Below, piece after piece: positions 20,482 through 29,318 of a stretch of 64,000 bases of DNA. Origin of the DNA: Iodobacter sp. BJB302. Lineage in GTDB: Bacteria; Pseudomonadota; Gammaproteobacteria; Burkholderiales; Chitinibacteraceae. The position numbers were made by a program, and so were the translations under genes. Each line of letters starts with the position of its first letter. Position 1 is the first letter of the stretch. The notes under the pieces are model-generated. The model ran no database searches. It was not told the DNA's origin and worked only from the letters and a program-made list of their open reading frames with translations. The DNA is taken from the NCBI RefSeq assembly GCF_002735645.1, contig NZ_PDZG01000003.1, positions 55,406 through 119,405 on the forward strand, in the 5' to 3' direction.

Positions 20482-21533
20482 TTTTAGTTACGGGTGGTGC
20501 AGGTTTTATTGGCGGTAATTTTGTATTGGATTGGCTGGCCCAGTCTGATGAGCCGGTTATTAATGTGGATAAGCTGACCTACGCTGGTAATTTGGATACG
20601 CTGGCCTCATTAAAAAACGATGCCCGGCATATTTTTGTGCGCGCAGATATTGGCGATAAAGCAGTGATTTCTGAATTGCTGGCTAAATATCAGCCACGCG
20701 CCGTGATCAATTTTGCCGCCGAATCGCATGTGGACCGATCAATCAGCGGGCCTGGTGAATTTATCCAGACCAATGTGGTCGGCACGTTTAATTTGCTGGA
20801 AAGCGTGCGCGGCTATTGGACTGATTTAGCAGCTGAAGCCAAAGCAGCATTTCGCTTTTTGCATGTATCGACAGATGAAGTTTATGGTTCTTTAGCCAGT
20901 GATGATCCTGCCTTTACTGAAACCAAGACTTACGAGCCTAACAGCCCCTATTCCGCATCGAAAGCCGCATCTGATCATCTGGTCCGCGCATGGCACCATA
21001 CCTATGGCCTGCCGGTATTAACCACCAATTGCTCGAATAATTACGGCCCTTATCATTTCCCGGAAAAACTGATACCGCTGGTAATCCTGAATGCCCTCGC
21101 TGGCAAAGCCCTGCCTATTTATGGCGATGGCCAGCAAATCCGTGACTGGCTGTACGTAAAAGATCATTGCAGCGCTATCCGCCGCGTATTGGAAGCTGGT
21201 GTGGTTGGTGAAACTTACAATGTGGGCGGCTGGAATGAAAAGCCAAATCTGGATGTAGTGCACACTATTTGCCAGATGCTGGATGAGCGTCAGCCACGCA
21301 GCGATGGCAAGGCTTATGCTGAGCAAATCACCTATGTAACAGACCGCCCTGGCCACGATAAGCGCTATGCCATTGATGCGGGTAAGCTGGAGCGAGAGCT
21401 GGGCTGGAAGCCTGCGGAGACTTTTGAAACCGGTATTGCTAAAACGGTTGATTGGTATCTGACTCATCAGGATTGGGTGCAGAATGTAACATCCGGCGCT
21501 TATCAAAACTGGATTGAACAGCAGTATGCGTAA
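20478..21533 (+). CDS. rfbB: dTDP-glucose 4,6-dehydratase
   Basis: The enzyme makes dTDP-4-keto-6-deoxyglucose, the branch point to dTDP-rhamnose and 4-amino sugars. The ATG at 20478 overlaps the wzz stop, follows GGAAGGG and gives 351 residues. It is an extended SDR with NAD-binding [22 protein letters not shown] (catalytic Thr-Asp-Glu), [15 protein letters not shown] (YxxxK) and the [15 protein letters not shown] substrate loop. It is the first rfb gene here. A 4-helix-bundle gene separates it from rfbD. Confidence 0.97.
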   Translation: MILVTGGAGFIGGNFVLDWLAQSDEPVINVDKLTYAGNLDTLASLKNDARHIFVRADIGDKAVISELLAKYQPRAVINFAAESHVDRSISGPGEFIQTNVVGTFNLLESVRGYWTDLAAEAKAAFRFLHVSTDEVYGSLASDDPAFTETKTYEPNSPYSASKAASDHLVRAWHHTYGLPVLTTNCSNNYGPYHFPEKLIPLVILNALAGKALPIYGDGQQIRDWLYVKDHCSAIRRVLEAGVVGETYNVGGWNEKPNLDVVHTICQMLDERQPRSDGKAYAEQITYVTDRPGHDKRYAIDAGKLERELGWKPAETFETGIAKTVDWYLTHQDWVQNVTSGAYQNWIEQQYA

Positions 21534-21535
21534 GG

Positions 21536-21640
21536 GCGGGGAGTAGGGATTAGTGAGTGGGGAGTGGGGGATGAGCTGATTGGGAGGGGGCTTGTGGAGG
21601 TGTTTTGCTTCGGCGGAAAATTTATAAACTCCCCACTCCC
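21536..21640. repeat. G-rich GGGGAGT repeat block left of the S23 gene (copy 3)
   Basis: The block GGGGAGTAGGGATTAGTGAG...GGGGAGTGGGGG starts just after the rfbB stop. A facing ACTCCCCACTCCC follows at about 21629-21640. With the C-rich block at 22105-22132 it brackets the four-helix-bundle gene. Confidence 0.7.
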
Positions 21641-21666
21641 AGCATTAGTCTCTTTGGAGCTTCGAT

Positions 21667-22035
21667 ATGGATAAACCGCATAAATCGTTGGAAACTTGGC
21701 AGCAGTCGATGTTGTTGGTGAAGATGGTGTATCAAATGACGGCTCAATTTTCTCGTGAAGAGGTATATGGCTTGAGTAGTCAGATGCGGCGAGCTGCTGT
21801 CTCCATTCCTTCAAATATTGCCGAAGGTGTGGCGCGTGGAACTTCCAGAGAATATCTACGCTTTCTCAATATAGCCCGTGGTTCTTTAAGTGAGCTTGAT
21901 ACGCAAGTCGAAATTTCGGCAATGCTTGCTTATGTGCAAGCGGATTGTTGTTTATTTGGGCAAGTAGATAAAGTTGGAAAATTACTCAGCGGTTTACATA
22001 GAAAAATTGCTAAGAAAGTACACGATGATGAGTGA
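21667..22035 (+). CDS. Four-helix-bundle protein (S23/IVP family)
   Basis: The protein has 122 residues and the hallmark pattern of the TIGR02436/S23 ribosomal-protein-like family: KSLETWQQSMLLVKMVY at the start, then FSREEVYGLSSQMRRAAVSI, PSNIAEGVARGTSREYLRFL and NIARGSLSELDTQVEIS. Family members were first found in 23S rRNA intervening sequences and often occur as stray genes inside polysaccharide loci; their molecular function is not established. The ATG at 21667 has GGAG upstream. It is a single-gene insert between rfbB and rfbD, flanked by G-rich repeats, which suggests movement as a small cassette. Confidence 0.88.
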   Translation: MDKPHKSLETWQQSMLLVKMVYQMTAQFSREEVYGLSSQMRRAAVSIPSNIAEGVARGTSREYLRFLNIARGSLSELDTQVEISAMLAYVQADCCLFGQVDKVGKLLSGLHRKIAKKVHDDE

Positions 22036-22095
22036 TGGCAACGACATGAATAAAAATTGTAAGCATCAATCTCAATGACAATAAACGTAATGTAT

Positions 22096-23031
22096 ATGAA
22101 CTTGACTCCCCACTCCCCACTCCCCACTCTCCGCATTTTGCTTACCGGCAAAAATGGCCAGCTGGGGTTCGAGCTGCAGCGCAGTCTTGCCGTGCTTGGC
22201 TCTGTGATTGCGGTTGATCGTGAAGACTGTGATTTAAGCGATCCGGATGCGATCCGTGCGCTGGTTGCCAGAACACAGCCGCATGTGATTGTGAACCCAG
22301 CAGCGCATACCGCTGTAGATAAGGCTGAAAGCGAGCATGAGCTGGCGCACGCCATCAATACTATCGCTCCGCAAGTATTGGCAGATGAAGCTGCCAAGAT
22401 AGGCGCACTGCTGGTGCATTACTCCACCGATTATGTTTTTGATGGCACAAAAGACGGTTGGTATAGCGAAACCGACACGCCCAACCCGCAGTCTGTGTAT
22501 GGCAAGACCAAGCTGGCTGGTGAGCTGGCAATAGCGGCAGCGAACCCACGGCATCTGATTTTCAGAACCAGCTGGGTGTTTGGCGCGCATGGCGGTAATT
22601 TTTTAAAAACCATCCTGCGCCTCGCTGGCGAGCGTGAAGAGCTAAAAATCATCGCAGATCAACACGGTGCACCAACTGCGGCCAGCTTATTAGCCGATGT
22701 AACTGCGCATGCGATTCGCCAGGTTTTACAGACCGAATCAGTTGCCGAATCAAAATCCTGTGATTTATATGGCACCTATCATCTGGTCGCAGGTGGAAGC
22801 ACCACGTGGCATGGTTATGCGCAGAGTGTAGTTGAGCTGGCAAAATCTGCGGGCGTGGCAATTAAAGCCGCACAAATTCTGCCTATACCGACTAGCGCCT
22901 ACCCCCTGCCCGCAGTAAGACCGGCAAATTCGCAGCTAAGTACAGAAAAGCTGCAAGCCGCATTTGGGCTTTGTATGCCGGATTGGCAAAAGGGCGTTAC
23001 GCAGGTCATGACTCTGCTGAGCAATAAATAA
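22096..23031 (+). CDS. rfbD: dTDP-4-dehydrorhamnose reductase
   Basis: RfbD/RmlD reduces dTDP-4-keto-L-rhamnose to dTDP-L-rhamnose. The Rossmann motif [14 protein letters not shown] normally begins within three residues of the start. Here the sequence before it is [12 protein letters not shown], translated from ACTCCCC repeats, and no start codon lies at the usual place. The frame offers ATGs at 22075, 22090 and 22096; I chose the last (311 aa). Other motifs are [22 protein letters not shown] and [11 protein letters not shown] (YxxxK). The enzyme core is intact, so function is likely retained with a short N-terminal addition. Confidence 0.93.
   Translation: MNLTPHSPLPTLRILLTGKNGQLGFELQRSLAVLGSVIAVDREDCDLSDPDAIRALVARTQPHVIVNPAAHTAVDKAESEHELAHAINTIAPQVLADEAAKIGALLVHYSTDYVFDGTKDGWYSETDTPNPQSVYGKTKLAGELAIAAANPRHLIFRTSWVFGAHGGNFLKTILRLAGEREELKIIADQHGAPTAASLLADVTAHAIRQVLQTESVAESKSCDLYGTYHLVAGGSTTWHGYAQSVVELAKSAGVAIKAAQILPIPTSAYPLPAVRPANSQLSTEKLQAAFGLCMPDWQKGVTQVMTLLSNK
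22105..22132. repeat. ACTCCCC tandem repeat inside the rfbD N-terminus (copy 4)
   Basis: ACTCCCC is present in three and a half tandem copies and is inverted relative to the GGGGAGT block at 21536. It forms the right edge of the S23-gene insert and is read as the first codons of rfbD. Confidence 0.8.
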
Positions 23032-23128
23032 TTCAGCTGCGACGTCTGCAAAACGCAGGCCTTTAAAATGTGAAGCAACGGACTCTTTGGCGAGTACAAG
23101 CCGCCAGAAAAAGATAAGCGAGATCAAG

Positions 23129-24034
23129 ATGACAATTTCTAATTCTTCCGAATCAAGCCGTAAAGGCATTATCCTGGCAGGTGGCAGTGGTACACGTCTT
23201 TACCCTGCCACGCTGGCCGTCAGTAAGCAGTTGTTGCCTATCTACGATAAGCCAATGATCTACTACCCACTCTGTACCCTGCTGCTGGCGGGTATTAAAG
23301 AGATTTTGATTATATCTACCCCGCAAGACACCCCGCGCTTTGAGCAATTGCTTGGCGATGGCAGCCAGTGGGGTGTTCAGCTGCAATACGCTGTGCAAGC
23401 CTCACCAGATGGCCTTGCCCAAGCTTTTATCATTGGCGAAGAATTTATTGGAAAAGATAATTGCGCCCTGGTGCTGGGTGACAATATCTATTACGGCCAC
23501 GATTTTGCCGGCTTACTGCAAGATGCATCGGCCAAAACCAGCGGTGCCAGCGTATTTGCCTACCGTGTTACTGACCCAGAGCGCTACGGTGTAGTAGAGT
23601 TTGACGAGCAGGGCAAAGCTGTAAGCCTGGAAGAAAAACCTGCAAAGCCCAAATCAAACTATGCCGTTACGGGCCTTTATTTCTACGACAACCGTGTAGT
23701 AGAAATTGCGAAGGCGATTAAACCATCCCCTCGGGGGGAGCTGGAAATCACCGATGTGAACGCAGCTTACTTAGCCATGGGCGAACTGGACGTACAAACC
23801 ATGGGTCGTGGCTACGCATGGCTGGATACCGGCACCCATGAATCGTTACTGGAAGCCAGCCAGTTTATTCAGACCATTGAATCGCGCCAGGGTTTAAAAG
23901 TTTGCTGCCCAGAAGAAATCGCCTACCGCTCTGGCTGGATTGATGCCGCTCAAATAGAAAAATTAGCCCAGCCCTTAAAGAAAAACGCTTATGGCCAGTA
24001 CTTATTGAACATGCTAAAAGACAAAACATTCTGA
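23129..24034 (+). CDS. rfbA: Glucose-1-phosphate thymidylyltransferase
   Basis: RfbA/RmlA makes dTDP-glucose from glucose-1-phosphate and dTTP, the first step of the dTDP-sugar pathway. The ATG at 23129 gives 301 residues. The nucleotide-binding [16 protein letters not shown], the [15 protein letters not shown] loop, [15 protein letters not shown] (metal-binding Asp), [15 protein letters not shown] and [16 protein letters not shown] are all canonical. A TTG-started longer frame (23087) adds residues not found in the family. All four rml genes occur here in the order B-D-A-C. Confidence 0.97.
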   Translation: MTISNSSESSRKGIILAGGSGTRLYPATLAVSKQLLPIYDKPMIYYPLCTLLLAGIKEILIISTPQDTPRFEQLLGDGSQWGVQLQYAVQASPDGLAQAFIIGEEFIGKDNCALVLGDNIYYGHDFAGLLQDASAKTSGASVFAYRVTDPERYGVVEFDEQGKAVSLEEKPAKPKSNYAVTGLYFYDNRVVEIAKAIKPSPRGELEITDVNAAYLAMGELDVQTMGRGYAWLDTGTHESLLEASQFIQTIESRQGLKVCCPEEIAYRSGWIDAAQIEKLAQPLKKNAYGQYLLNMLKDKTF

Positions 24035-24168
24035 TGATTTTTTGTAGCAAGCGTGCTTTACTGGCCTGCTACTTGTTCTTATCGCTTTTTGACCGATAAA
24101 AAAATCATTCTTACATAGGAATAACAGCCGAAAGGGGCTACGCCCATCTTTGGCTTGAAAAGTGCAAT

Positions 24169-24717
24169 ATGAAAATCATAGATACCGAAATTGCCGATGT
24201 GAAAATAATTGAGCCGCAAGTCTTCGGAGACGAGCGCGGTTTCTTTTATGAAAGCTTTAACCACGCCAAATTTGAGGCCGCCATTGACCGCAAAGTTGAA
24301 TTTGTGCAGGATAACCATTCCCGCTCTGCAAAAGGTGTATTGCGCGGCCTGCACTATCAAATTCAACACCCTCAGGGCAAACTGGTGCGCTGCACCGTAG
24401 GTGAAGTGTACGATGTAGCGGTAGATATCCGTAAATCCTCGCTTACTTTTGGTAAATGGGTGGGCGTTACACTGAGTGCGGAGAACAAACGCCAGTTATG
24501 GATACCAGAAGGCTTTGCCCATGGTTTTGTAGTTGTTTCTGATGTGGCAGAGTTTTTATATAAAACTACTGATTATTGGTTTCCAGAATTCGAGCGCTCA
24601 ATTTTATGGTGTGATGAGTATTTGAATATAGAATGGCCTAAAGTTGATAATCTCCAACTTTCAAAAAAAGATGAACTGGGTAATGGTTTTTTAAAATTAC
24701 TAAATTTGAGTGATTAA
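24169..24717 (+). CDS. rfbC: dTDP-4-dehydrorhamnose 3,5-epimerase
   Basis: RfbC/RmlC epimerises dTDP-4-keto-6-deoxyglucose at C3 and C5. The 182-residue cupin carries FGDERGFFYESF, FVQDNHSRSAKGVLRGLHYQ (catalytic His), GKLVRCTVGEVYDVAVD, LWIPEGFAHGFVVVSD and the TDYWFPEFERSILW tail. The first two thirds have the codon style of rfbA/B/D, while from about base 24550 the sequence becomes strongly AT-rich like the genes that follow. This suggests that the left junction of an imported cassette lies within the gene. The stop is followed directly by the aminotransferase gene. Confidence 0.96.
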   Translation: MKIIDTEIADVKIIEPQVFGDERGFFYESFNHAKFEAAIDRKVEFVQDNHSRSAKGVLRGLHYQIQHPQGKLVRCTVGEVYDVAVDIRKSSLTFGKWVGVTLSAENKRQLWIPEGFAHGFVVVSDVAEFLYKTTDYWFPEFERSILWCDEYLNIEWPKVDNLQLSKKDELGNGFLKLLNLSD

Positions 24718-24719
24718 TC

Positions 24720-25823
24720 ATGTCTAATAAAATAATTTCAGTAACACAACCATTTTTACCTCCATTGGAAGAATTTATTCCATACTTGGAACAAATATGG
24801 GATAACAAGTGGCTGACAAATAATGGCCCATTTCATCAACAGTTGGAATCTGCGCTTTGTGATTATTTGGGTGTTGAACATATTTCATTGTTTACCAACG
24901 GAACAATTGCTCTTGTTACAGCTCTTCAGGCTTTAAAAATTACAGGGGAAGTTATTACAACTCCTTACTCTTTTGTCGCGACGGCTCATTCGTTGCTTTG
25001 GAATGATTTAAAGCCTGTGTTTGTAGATATAGATCAGCAAACTTTTAATTTAGACCCTAAAAAAATTGAGGCGGCAATTACACCGCAAACAACGGCAATT
25101 ATGCCTGTTCATTGTTATGGGAATCCATGTGATGTAAAAGCTATTCAAAAAATAGCGGACAATTATGGGTTAAGAGTTATTTATGATGCGGCACATGCTT
25201 TTGGTGTGAATTATCAAGGCCAGAGTGTTTTACGTCATGGGGATTTATCTGTGCTAAGCTTTCATGCCACTAAAGTATTTAATACTTTTGAGGGGGGGGC
25301 GATTATTTCTCCAGATGCAAAGACAAAGCAACGAATCGATTATTTGAAAAATTTTGGCTTTGCTGATGAAGTGACCGTTACCGCTCCCGGAATTAATGGC
25401 AAGATGAGTGAGTTTCAAGCTGCATTTGGTATGCTGCAATTGAAATATATTGACACGGCAATAGCCAAACGTAAAAATATTGATAATCAATATCGTGAAT
25501 CATTGGCCAACATAGTTGGAATAACAATTCCTGATACCGTTATGCAAACAGAAAATAATTACTCTTATTTTCCTGTTTTGATTGAGGAAAGCTACCCATT
25601 GACACGAGACGAGCTTTACTTAAAGCTGAAAGAAAATGACATTCTTTCACGTAGATACTTCTTCCCTCTGATTAGTGACATGCCCATGTATAGAGGCATG
25701 CCTTCGGCTGCACCTGGATCTCTGCCTGTCGCTAAGGAAATGGCCGATAAAGTGCTATGTCTACCAATATTTACGGAGCTTTTATCCGCAGATGTAGAAC
25801 GCATTGTTTCTTTTTTAAAATAA
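24720..25823 (+). CDS. DegT/DnrJ/EryC1/StrS sugar aminotransferase (VioA-like)
   Basis: This is a PLP enzyme that transaminates a keto nucleotide sugar, using glutamate. The 367 residues start VTQPFLPPLEEFIPYLEQIW-NKWLTNNGP, a start typical of VioA-type enzymes. The cofactor lysine is K185 in SFHATKVFNTFEGG; YDAAHAFGV and HCYGNPCDV are also diagnostic. Given rfbA/rfbB upstream, the likely reaction is dTDP-4-keto-6-deoxyglucose to dTDP-4-amino-4,6-dideoxyglucose (viosamine). The galacto isomer (dTDP-Fuc4N) cannot be excluded because a GT56 gene, whose known donor is dTDP-Fuc4NAc, is in the same locus. It is the first gene of the AT-rich cassette. Confidence 0.88.
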   Translation: MSNKIISVTQPFLPPLEEFIPYLEQIWDNKWLTNNGPFHQQLESALCDYLGVEHISLFTNGTIALVTALQALKITGEVITTPYSFVATAHSLLWNDLKPVFVDIDQQTFNLDPKKIEAAITPQTTAIMPVHCYGNPCDVKAIQKIADNYGLRVIYDAAHAFGVNYQGQSVLRHGDLSVLSFHATKVFNTFEGGAIISPDAKTKQRIDYLKNFGFADEVTVTAPGINGKMSEFQAAFGMLQLKYIDTAIAKRKNIDNQYRESLANIVGITIPDTVMQTENNYSYFPVLIEESYPLTRDELYLKLKENDILSRRYFFPLISDMPMYRGMPSAAPGSLPVAKEMADKVLCLPIFTELLSADVERIVSFLK

Positions 25824-25846
25824 TTTAATTTCTAAGGTAATTTGTG

Positions 25847-26089
25847 ATGGATAACTCAAAAAAAATACGGCAGGCATTTGCTAAATCGCTAAATATTGAT
25901 GTTGACACGATTAAAGATGAACTGGCTTATAACTCTATTCCAGAATGGGATTCTATTGCTCATATGGTTCTCGTTGCAGAACTGGAAAATATTTTTGATG
26001 TGATGCTGGATACGGATGACATTATCGATATGAGCTCTTTTGCAAAAGCGAAAGAAATATTGGCTAAATACCACGTTGTGTTTGATTAA
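25847..26089 (+). CDS. Acyl carrier protein
   Basis: This 80-residue carrier protein has the phosphopantetheine site EWDSIAHM, with Ser36 as the attachment residue, and the usual acidic helices (VAELENIFDVMLDTDDIIDM). It is one of the non-housekeeping ACPs with EWDS-type motifs found in polyketide and polysaccharide loci, not FabACP-like (DSLDTVE). Start ATG 25847 is preferred over a GTG three bases upstream; AAGG precedes it. Between an aminotransferase and an SDR, AMP ligase, LuxE and LuxC, it most likely carries the acyl group that is attached to the amino sugar. Confidence 0.9.
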   Translation: MDNSKKIRQAFAKSLNIDVDTIKDELAYNSIPEWDSIAHMVLVAELENIFDVMLDTDDIIDMSSFAKAKEILAKYHVVFD

Positions 26090-26091
26090 TT

Positions 26092-26838
26092 ATGCTATTA
26101 CAAAATAATATTGCGCTTGTTACAGGTGCAGCTAAAGGCATAGGCTTTGCTGTAAGTTATTTATTTGCGATGCAAGGTGCTCATGTTTTTATGACGGGGC
26201 GTAATATGAACGCCCTCACTTTAGCAAAGGATAAGATATTAGTTTCCTTTCCAGAAGCTAAAGTTAGTGTTATTGAAATGGATGTTACAAATGCGGATAG
26301 CGTGCGCAATGCTTTTCAACAAATTTTCAAACAAACTAAGCGACTGGATATTTTAGTATCTAATGCAGGTATTTTGGACGATGCACTAATTGGGATGGTT
26401 ACTCCATCACAATTGCAGCACACTTTTGAAACAAATACATTCGGTGTTATTTATTGTGCTCAATATGCAAGTCGTTTAATGGCCCGCAACAAAAGGGGGA
26501 GCATAATTAATCTTGCATCTATTATTGGCACTAATGGAAACATAGGGCAAACGGTGTACGCGGCTAGTAAATCTGCAGTGATTGGTGTTACAAAATCTTT
26601 ATCTAAAGAACTTGCTGCTCAAAATATACGGGTAAATGCAATCGCTCCTGGGTTTATTGATACTGATATGGCTCGCTCAATTGGTGAAAGTAAATATCAG
26701 GAAAGATTGGATTCTATTGCAATGGGGCGTATTGGATCTGCTGAAGAGGTCGCGCAAGTTGCCCTTTTCTTAGCGTCAGATCTTGCCTCATATGTAACTG
26801 GGCAAACGATTGGAGTTGATGGAGGAATGTTGATTTGA
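26092..26838 (+). CDS. SDR oxidoreductase, FabG-like 3-oxoacyl-ACP reductase
   Basis: This 248-residue classical short-chain dehydrogenase has VTGAAKGIGFAV (cofactor-binding TGxxxGxG), LVSNAGI (NAG), INLASIIGTNG (catalytic Ser region), VYAASKSA with Tyr156 and Lys160, and NAIAPGFIDTDMA. The closest functional family by eye is FabG. With the carrier protein 2 nt upstream, it probably reduces a 3-oxoacyl group on that carrier to 3-hydroxyacyl, but a sugar substrate is also possible. Its stop overlaps the next gene's TTG start. Confidence 0.85.
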   Translation: MLLQNNIALVTGAAKGIGFAVSYLFAMQGAHVFMTGRNMNALTLAKDKILVSFPEAKVSVIEMDVTNADSVRNAFQQIFKQTKRLDILVSNAGILDDALIGMVTPSQLQHTFETNTFGVIYCAQYASRLMARNKRGSIINLASIIGTNGNIGQTVYAASKSAVIGVTKSLSKELAAQNIRVNAIAPGFIDTDMARSIGESKYQERLDSIAMGRIGSAEEVAQVALFLASDLASYVTGQTIGVDGGMLI

Positions 26839-28211
26839 ATTTTGCGACAGAGTTGGAGCATTTTGGGGATCGGATTGCACTCGTTTCTGATCAGGGAGAA
26901 AAATTAAGTTATACCGAATTAGCGGCGCTGTCAGATTCGATATTTACGAGTAACTCTGCACCTGTTGCTCCTGCTCTGGTTGCTATTGAGTGTGATAATT
27001 CGCTGGTTAAAATTGCAGCGTATTTGGGGGCTTTGCGTGCAGGGATTCCTGCATTGCTAGTAGATGGAAAGTTAGATGTTTCGCTAAAAGAAGCACTATA
27101 TTCCCACTATGGGATTACTTATATTTGTTTAGGTCACCACTGGCTTGTTCGGCCGGAAGTGAAATCAATTGACGTGCATCCGGATGTAGCATTGCTATTA
27201 TCTACATCTGGCAGTACTGGTTCACAAAAATTAGTAAAGCTTTCAAATCAAAATTTGCATTCAAATGCAGTATCGATTGCCGAGTATCTTGGAATTACTG
27301 CTGATGAACGCCCAATTACAGTATTACCTATACACTATTCATATGGGCTATCTGTAATAAATAGCCACTTAGTGGTTGGCGCAACGCTGCTTGTTACTGG
27401 TGAGCCAGTAACATCTAAGCATTTTTGGTGCTTTTTTAAAGAACATGCCGCGACCAGTTTTTCCGGGGTTCCTGCGACATATAAAATGTTAAAGCAATTA
27501 CGTTTTGAACGTATGGATTTACCGTCGTTAACTCATTTCACTCAGGCTGGAGGGCGTTTATCCCCAGATCTGGTTGAATGGTTTAATCATTATGCTGTTA
27601 ATACAGGGCGTCGATTTTTCGTGATGTATGGCCAAACAGAAGCAACTGCACGTATTTCTTTTGTGCCATTTGAATTATTAGGTGAAAAAAAATCTTCTAT
27701 TGGAATTGCAATTCCGGGAGGTGTCTTGTCATTGATTGATGAAGCTGGGAATGTAATTGACAATAGCCATGTTAAGGGTGAGCTTTGCTATTGCGGTGAA
27801 AATGTAATGATGGGCTATGCTACTGACATTTATTCGCTTTCTGAGCCTGATACGCAGAATGGATTTTTAGCTACAGGTGATTTAGCTTGGCGTGACGAAG
27901 ATGGCTACTACTTTATTGCTGGCAGGTTAAAAAGATTTATTAAAGTTTTTGGTAATCGTATCGGTTTGGATGAAGTTGAAGCTCAGTTGCATTCTGAAGG
28001 TTATGATGTTGTAGTTACCGGTGAAGATGATGGACTTATGATTGCAGTGCGGAGTAATTGTAACTTATTAGATTTAAAGACTAGTATTGCTCAGCGATAT
28101 CACTTTCATCCATCGGCTATTCATTTATTTAAAGTTGATGATTTTCCTTTGTCATCAGCAGGGAAGGTCAGATATGCTGATTTGCTTGAACAACTTAAGT
28201 TACAAAAATGA
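26835..28211 (+). CDS. AMP-forming acyl-CoA/ACP ligase
   Basis: This is an ANL-superfamily adenylating enzyme of 458 residues, shorter than typical acyl-CoA synthetases (500-560). Motifs are the P-loop LLLSTSGSTGSQKLVKLS, VMYGQTEATARI, GELCYCGENVMMGY, ATGDLAWRDEDGYYFIAGR (Asp) and RLKRFIKVFGNRIGLDEVE with the hinge. The C-terminal SSAGKVRY carries the catalytic lysine. The start is TTG at 26835, overlapping the upstream stop, with GGAGG 9 nt before it. It probably activates a short acid and loads it on the neighbouring ACP or CoA. Confidence 0.87.
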   Translation: MNFATELEHFGDRIALVSDQGEKLSYTELAALSDSIFTSNSAPVAPALVAIECDNSLVKIAAYLGALRAGIPALLVDGKLDVSLKEALYSHYGITYICLGHHWLVRPEVKSIDVHPDVALLLSTSGSTGSQKLVKLSNQNLHSNAVSIAEYLGITADERPITVLPIHYSYGLSVINSHLVVGATLLVTGEPVTSKHFWCFFKEHAATSFSGVPATYKMLKQLRFERMDLPSLTHFTQAGGRLSPDLVEWFNHYAVNTGRRFFVMYGQTEATARISFVPFELLGEKKSSIGIAIPGGVLSLIDEAGNVIDNSHVKGELCYCGENVMMGYATDIYSLSEPDTQNGFLATGDLAWRDEDGYYFIAGRLKRFIKVFGNRIGLDEVEAQLHSEGYDVVVTGEDDGLMIAVRSNCNLLDLKTSIAQRYHFHPSAIHLFKVDDFPLSSAGKVRYADLLEQLKLQK

Positions 28212-29305
28212 ACGCTAATATGCTTAATAATTTACATAGTTATTTTGATTTGCCTGTATATGGTTTACCACAGGCTAAAAAATCAGAGCTACTCACGCAG
28301 GCTCTTTGTGGGCTAACTGAACACCATAAAAATCATTGTGAAGAGTATAAAAGAATTTTAAGTGCGCACCAATTCGGTTTAAATGCGATAGAAAAGCTGG
28401 AGCAAATTCCATTTTTGCCTGTTCGCCTATTTAAAGATTATGAGTTAGCTTCTGTAGTAAAAGAAGATGTATTTAAAGTATTAACATCATCTGGTACCAC
28501 TTCGCAAAAAGTTTCAAGAATAGTTTTAGACCGCCAGACATCTGCTGCACAAACGAAAGCTTTAGTGAAAATTATTCAAGATTTTTTGGGGAAAGATCGT
28601 CTTCCAATGTTAATTTTGGATCACCCTGGTGTGATTCGAAATCGCCAAACTTTTTCTGCCAGAGGCGCGGGAATATTGGGGCTATCAACTTTTGGCCGTG
28701 ATCATACTTATGCTTTGAAAGATGACAGCATGGCTCCTGATTTGGAGCTAATACGAGCATTTGCAGAAAAACATAAAGGCAAACGTATTTTTATTTTCGG
28801 CTTTACTTTTATGGTGTGGAAGTATTTTTGTGAAGCACTAAAAGATGATCCTTTAAGACCTGTATTCGAAGATGCAGTATTAATTCACAGTGGTGGCTGG
28901 AAAAAACTGCAAGATGAAGCGGTAAGTAATGAAATGTTTAAGCAGACTTTAGCTCAACAGTTCGGTATTCATTCGGTACATAATTTCTATGGAATGGTGG
29001 AGCAGGTCGGATCTATTTTTATGGAGTGTGAGCACGGGCGTTTACATGCCCCTGTATTTGCTGATGTACTCATAAGAGATGCGCATAACTGGTCTGTATT
29101 ACCTATTGGACAAGCAGGGCTAATTCAAGTTGTCTCAGTCCTGCCAACGAGCTATCCAGGGCATAGTTTACTTACTGAGGATGTTGGCGAAATGATAGGA
29201 ATTGATGACTGTCCATGTGGCCGAAAGGGAAATTCTTTCCGTGTCCATGGACGCATCGCAAAAGCAGAAGTGCGCGGATGCAGTGATACACATACTCAAC
29301 AATAA
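28208..29305 (+). CDS. LuxE-like acyl-protein synthetase
   Basis: This 365-residue member of the LuxE/acyl-protein synthetase family has the nucleotide-binding stretch VLTSSGTTSQKVSRIVLD, the middle segment SVHNFYGMVEQVGSIFMECE, and the C-terminal CPCGRKGNSFRVHGRIAKAEVRGCSDT. In luminous bacteria LuxE adenylates a fatty acid and passes it to a cysteine of LuxC as part of the fatty acid reductase. The ATG overlaps the ligase stop (ATGA). A LuxC homologue follows after 13 nt. No luxAB or luxD is present, so bioluminescence is excluded. Confidence 0.88.
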   Translation: MNANMLNNLHSYFDLPVYGLPQAKKSELLTQALCGLTEHHKNHCEEYKRILSAHQFGLNAIEKLEQIPFLPVRLFKDYELASVVKEDVFKVLTSSGTTSQKVSRIVLDRQTSAAQTKALVKIIQDFLGKDRLPMLILDHPGVIRNRQTFSARGAGILGLSTFGRDHTYALKDDSMAPDLELIRAFAEKHKGKRIFIFGFTFMVWKYFCEALKDDPLRPVFEDAVLIHSGGWKKLQDEAVSNEMFKQTLAQQFGIHSVHNFYGMVEQVGSIFMECEHGRLHAPVFADVLIRDAHNWSVLPIGQAGLIQVVSVLPTSYPGHSLLTEDVGEMIGIDDCPCGRKGNSFRVHGRIAKAEVRGCSDTHTQQ

Positions 29306-29318
29306 GCACAAAACGAAT

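Noticed and set aside
24035..24168. Possible small RNA or terminator between rfbA and rfbC
   Set aside because: Short complementary blocks (ATGATTTTTT / AAAAAATCAT; GTAGCA / TGCTAC) exist, but the structure is broken and no clear T tract or promoter supports either reading.
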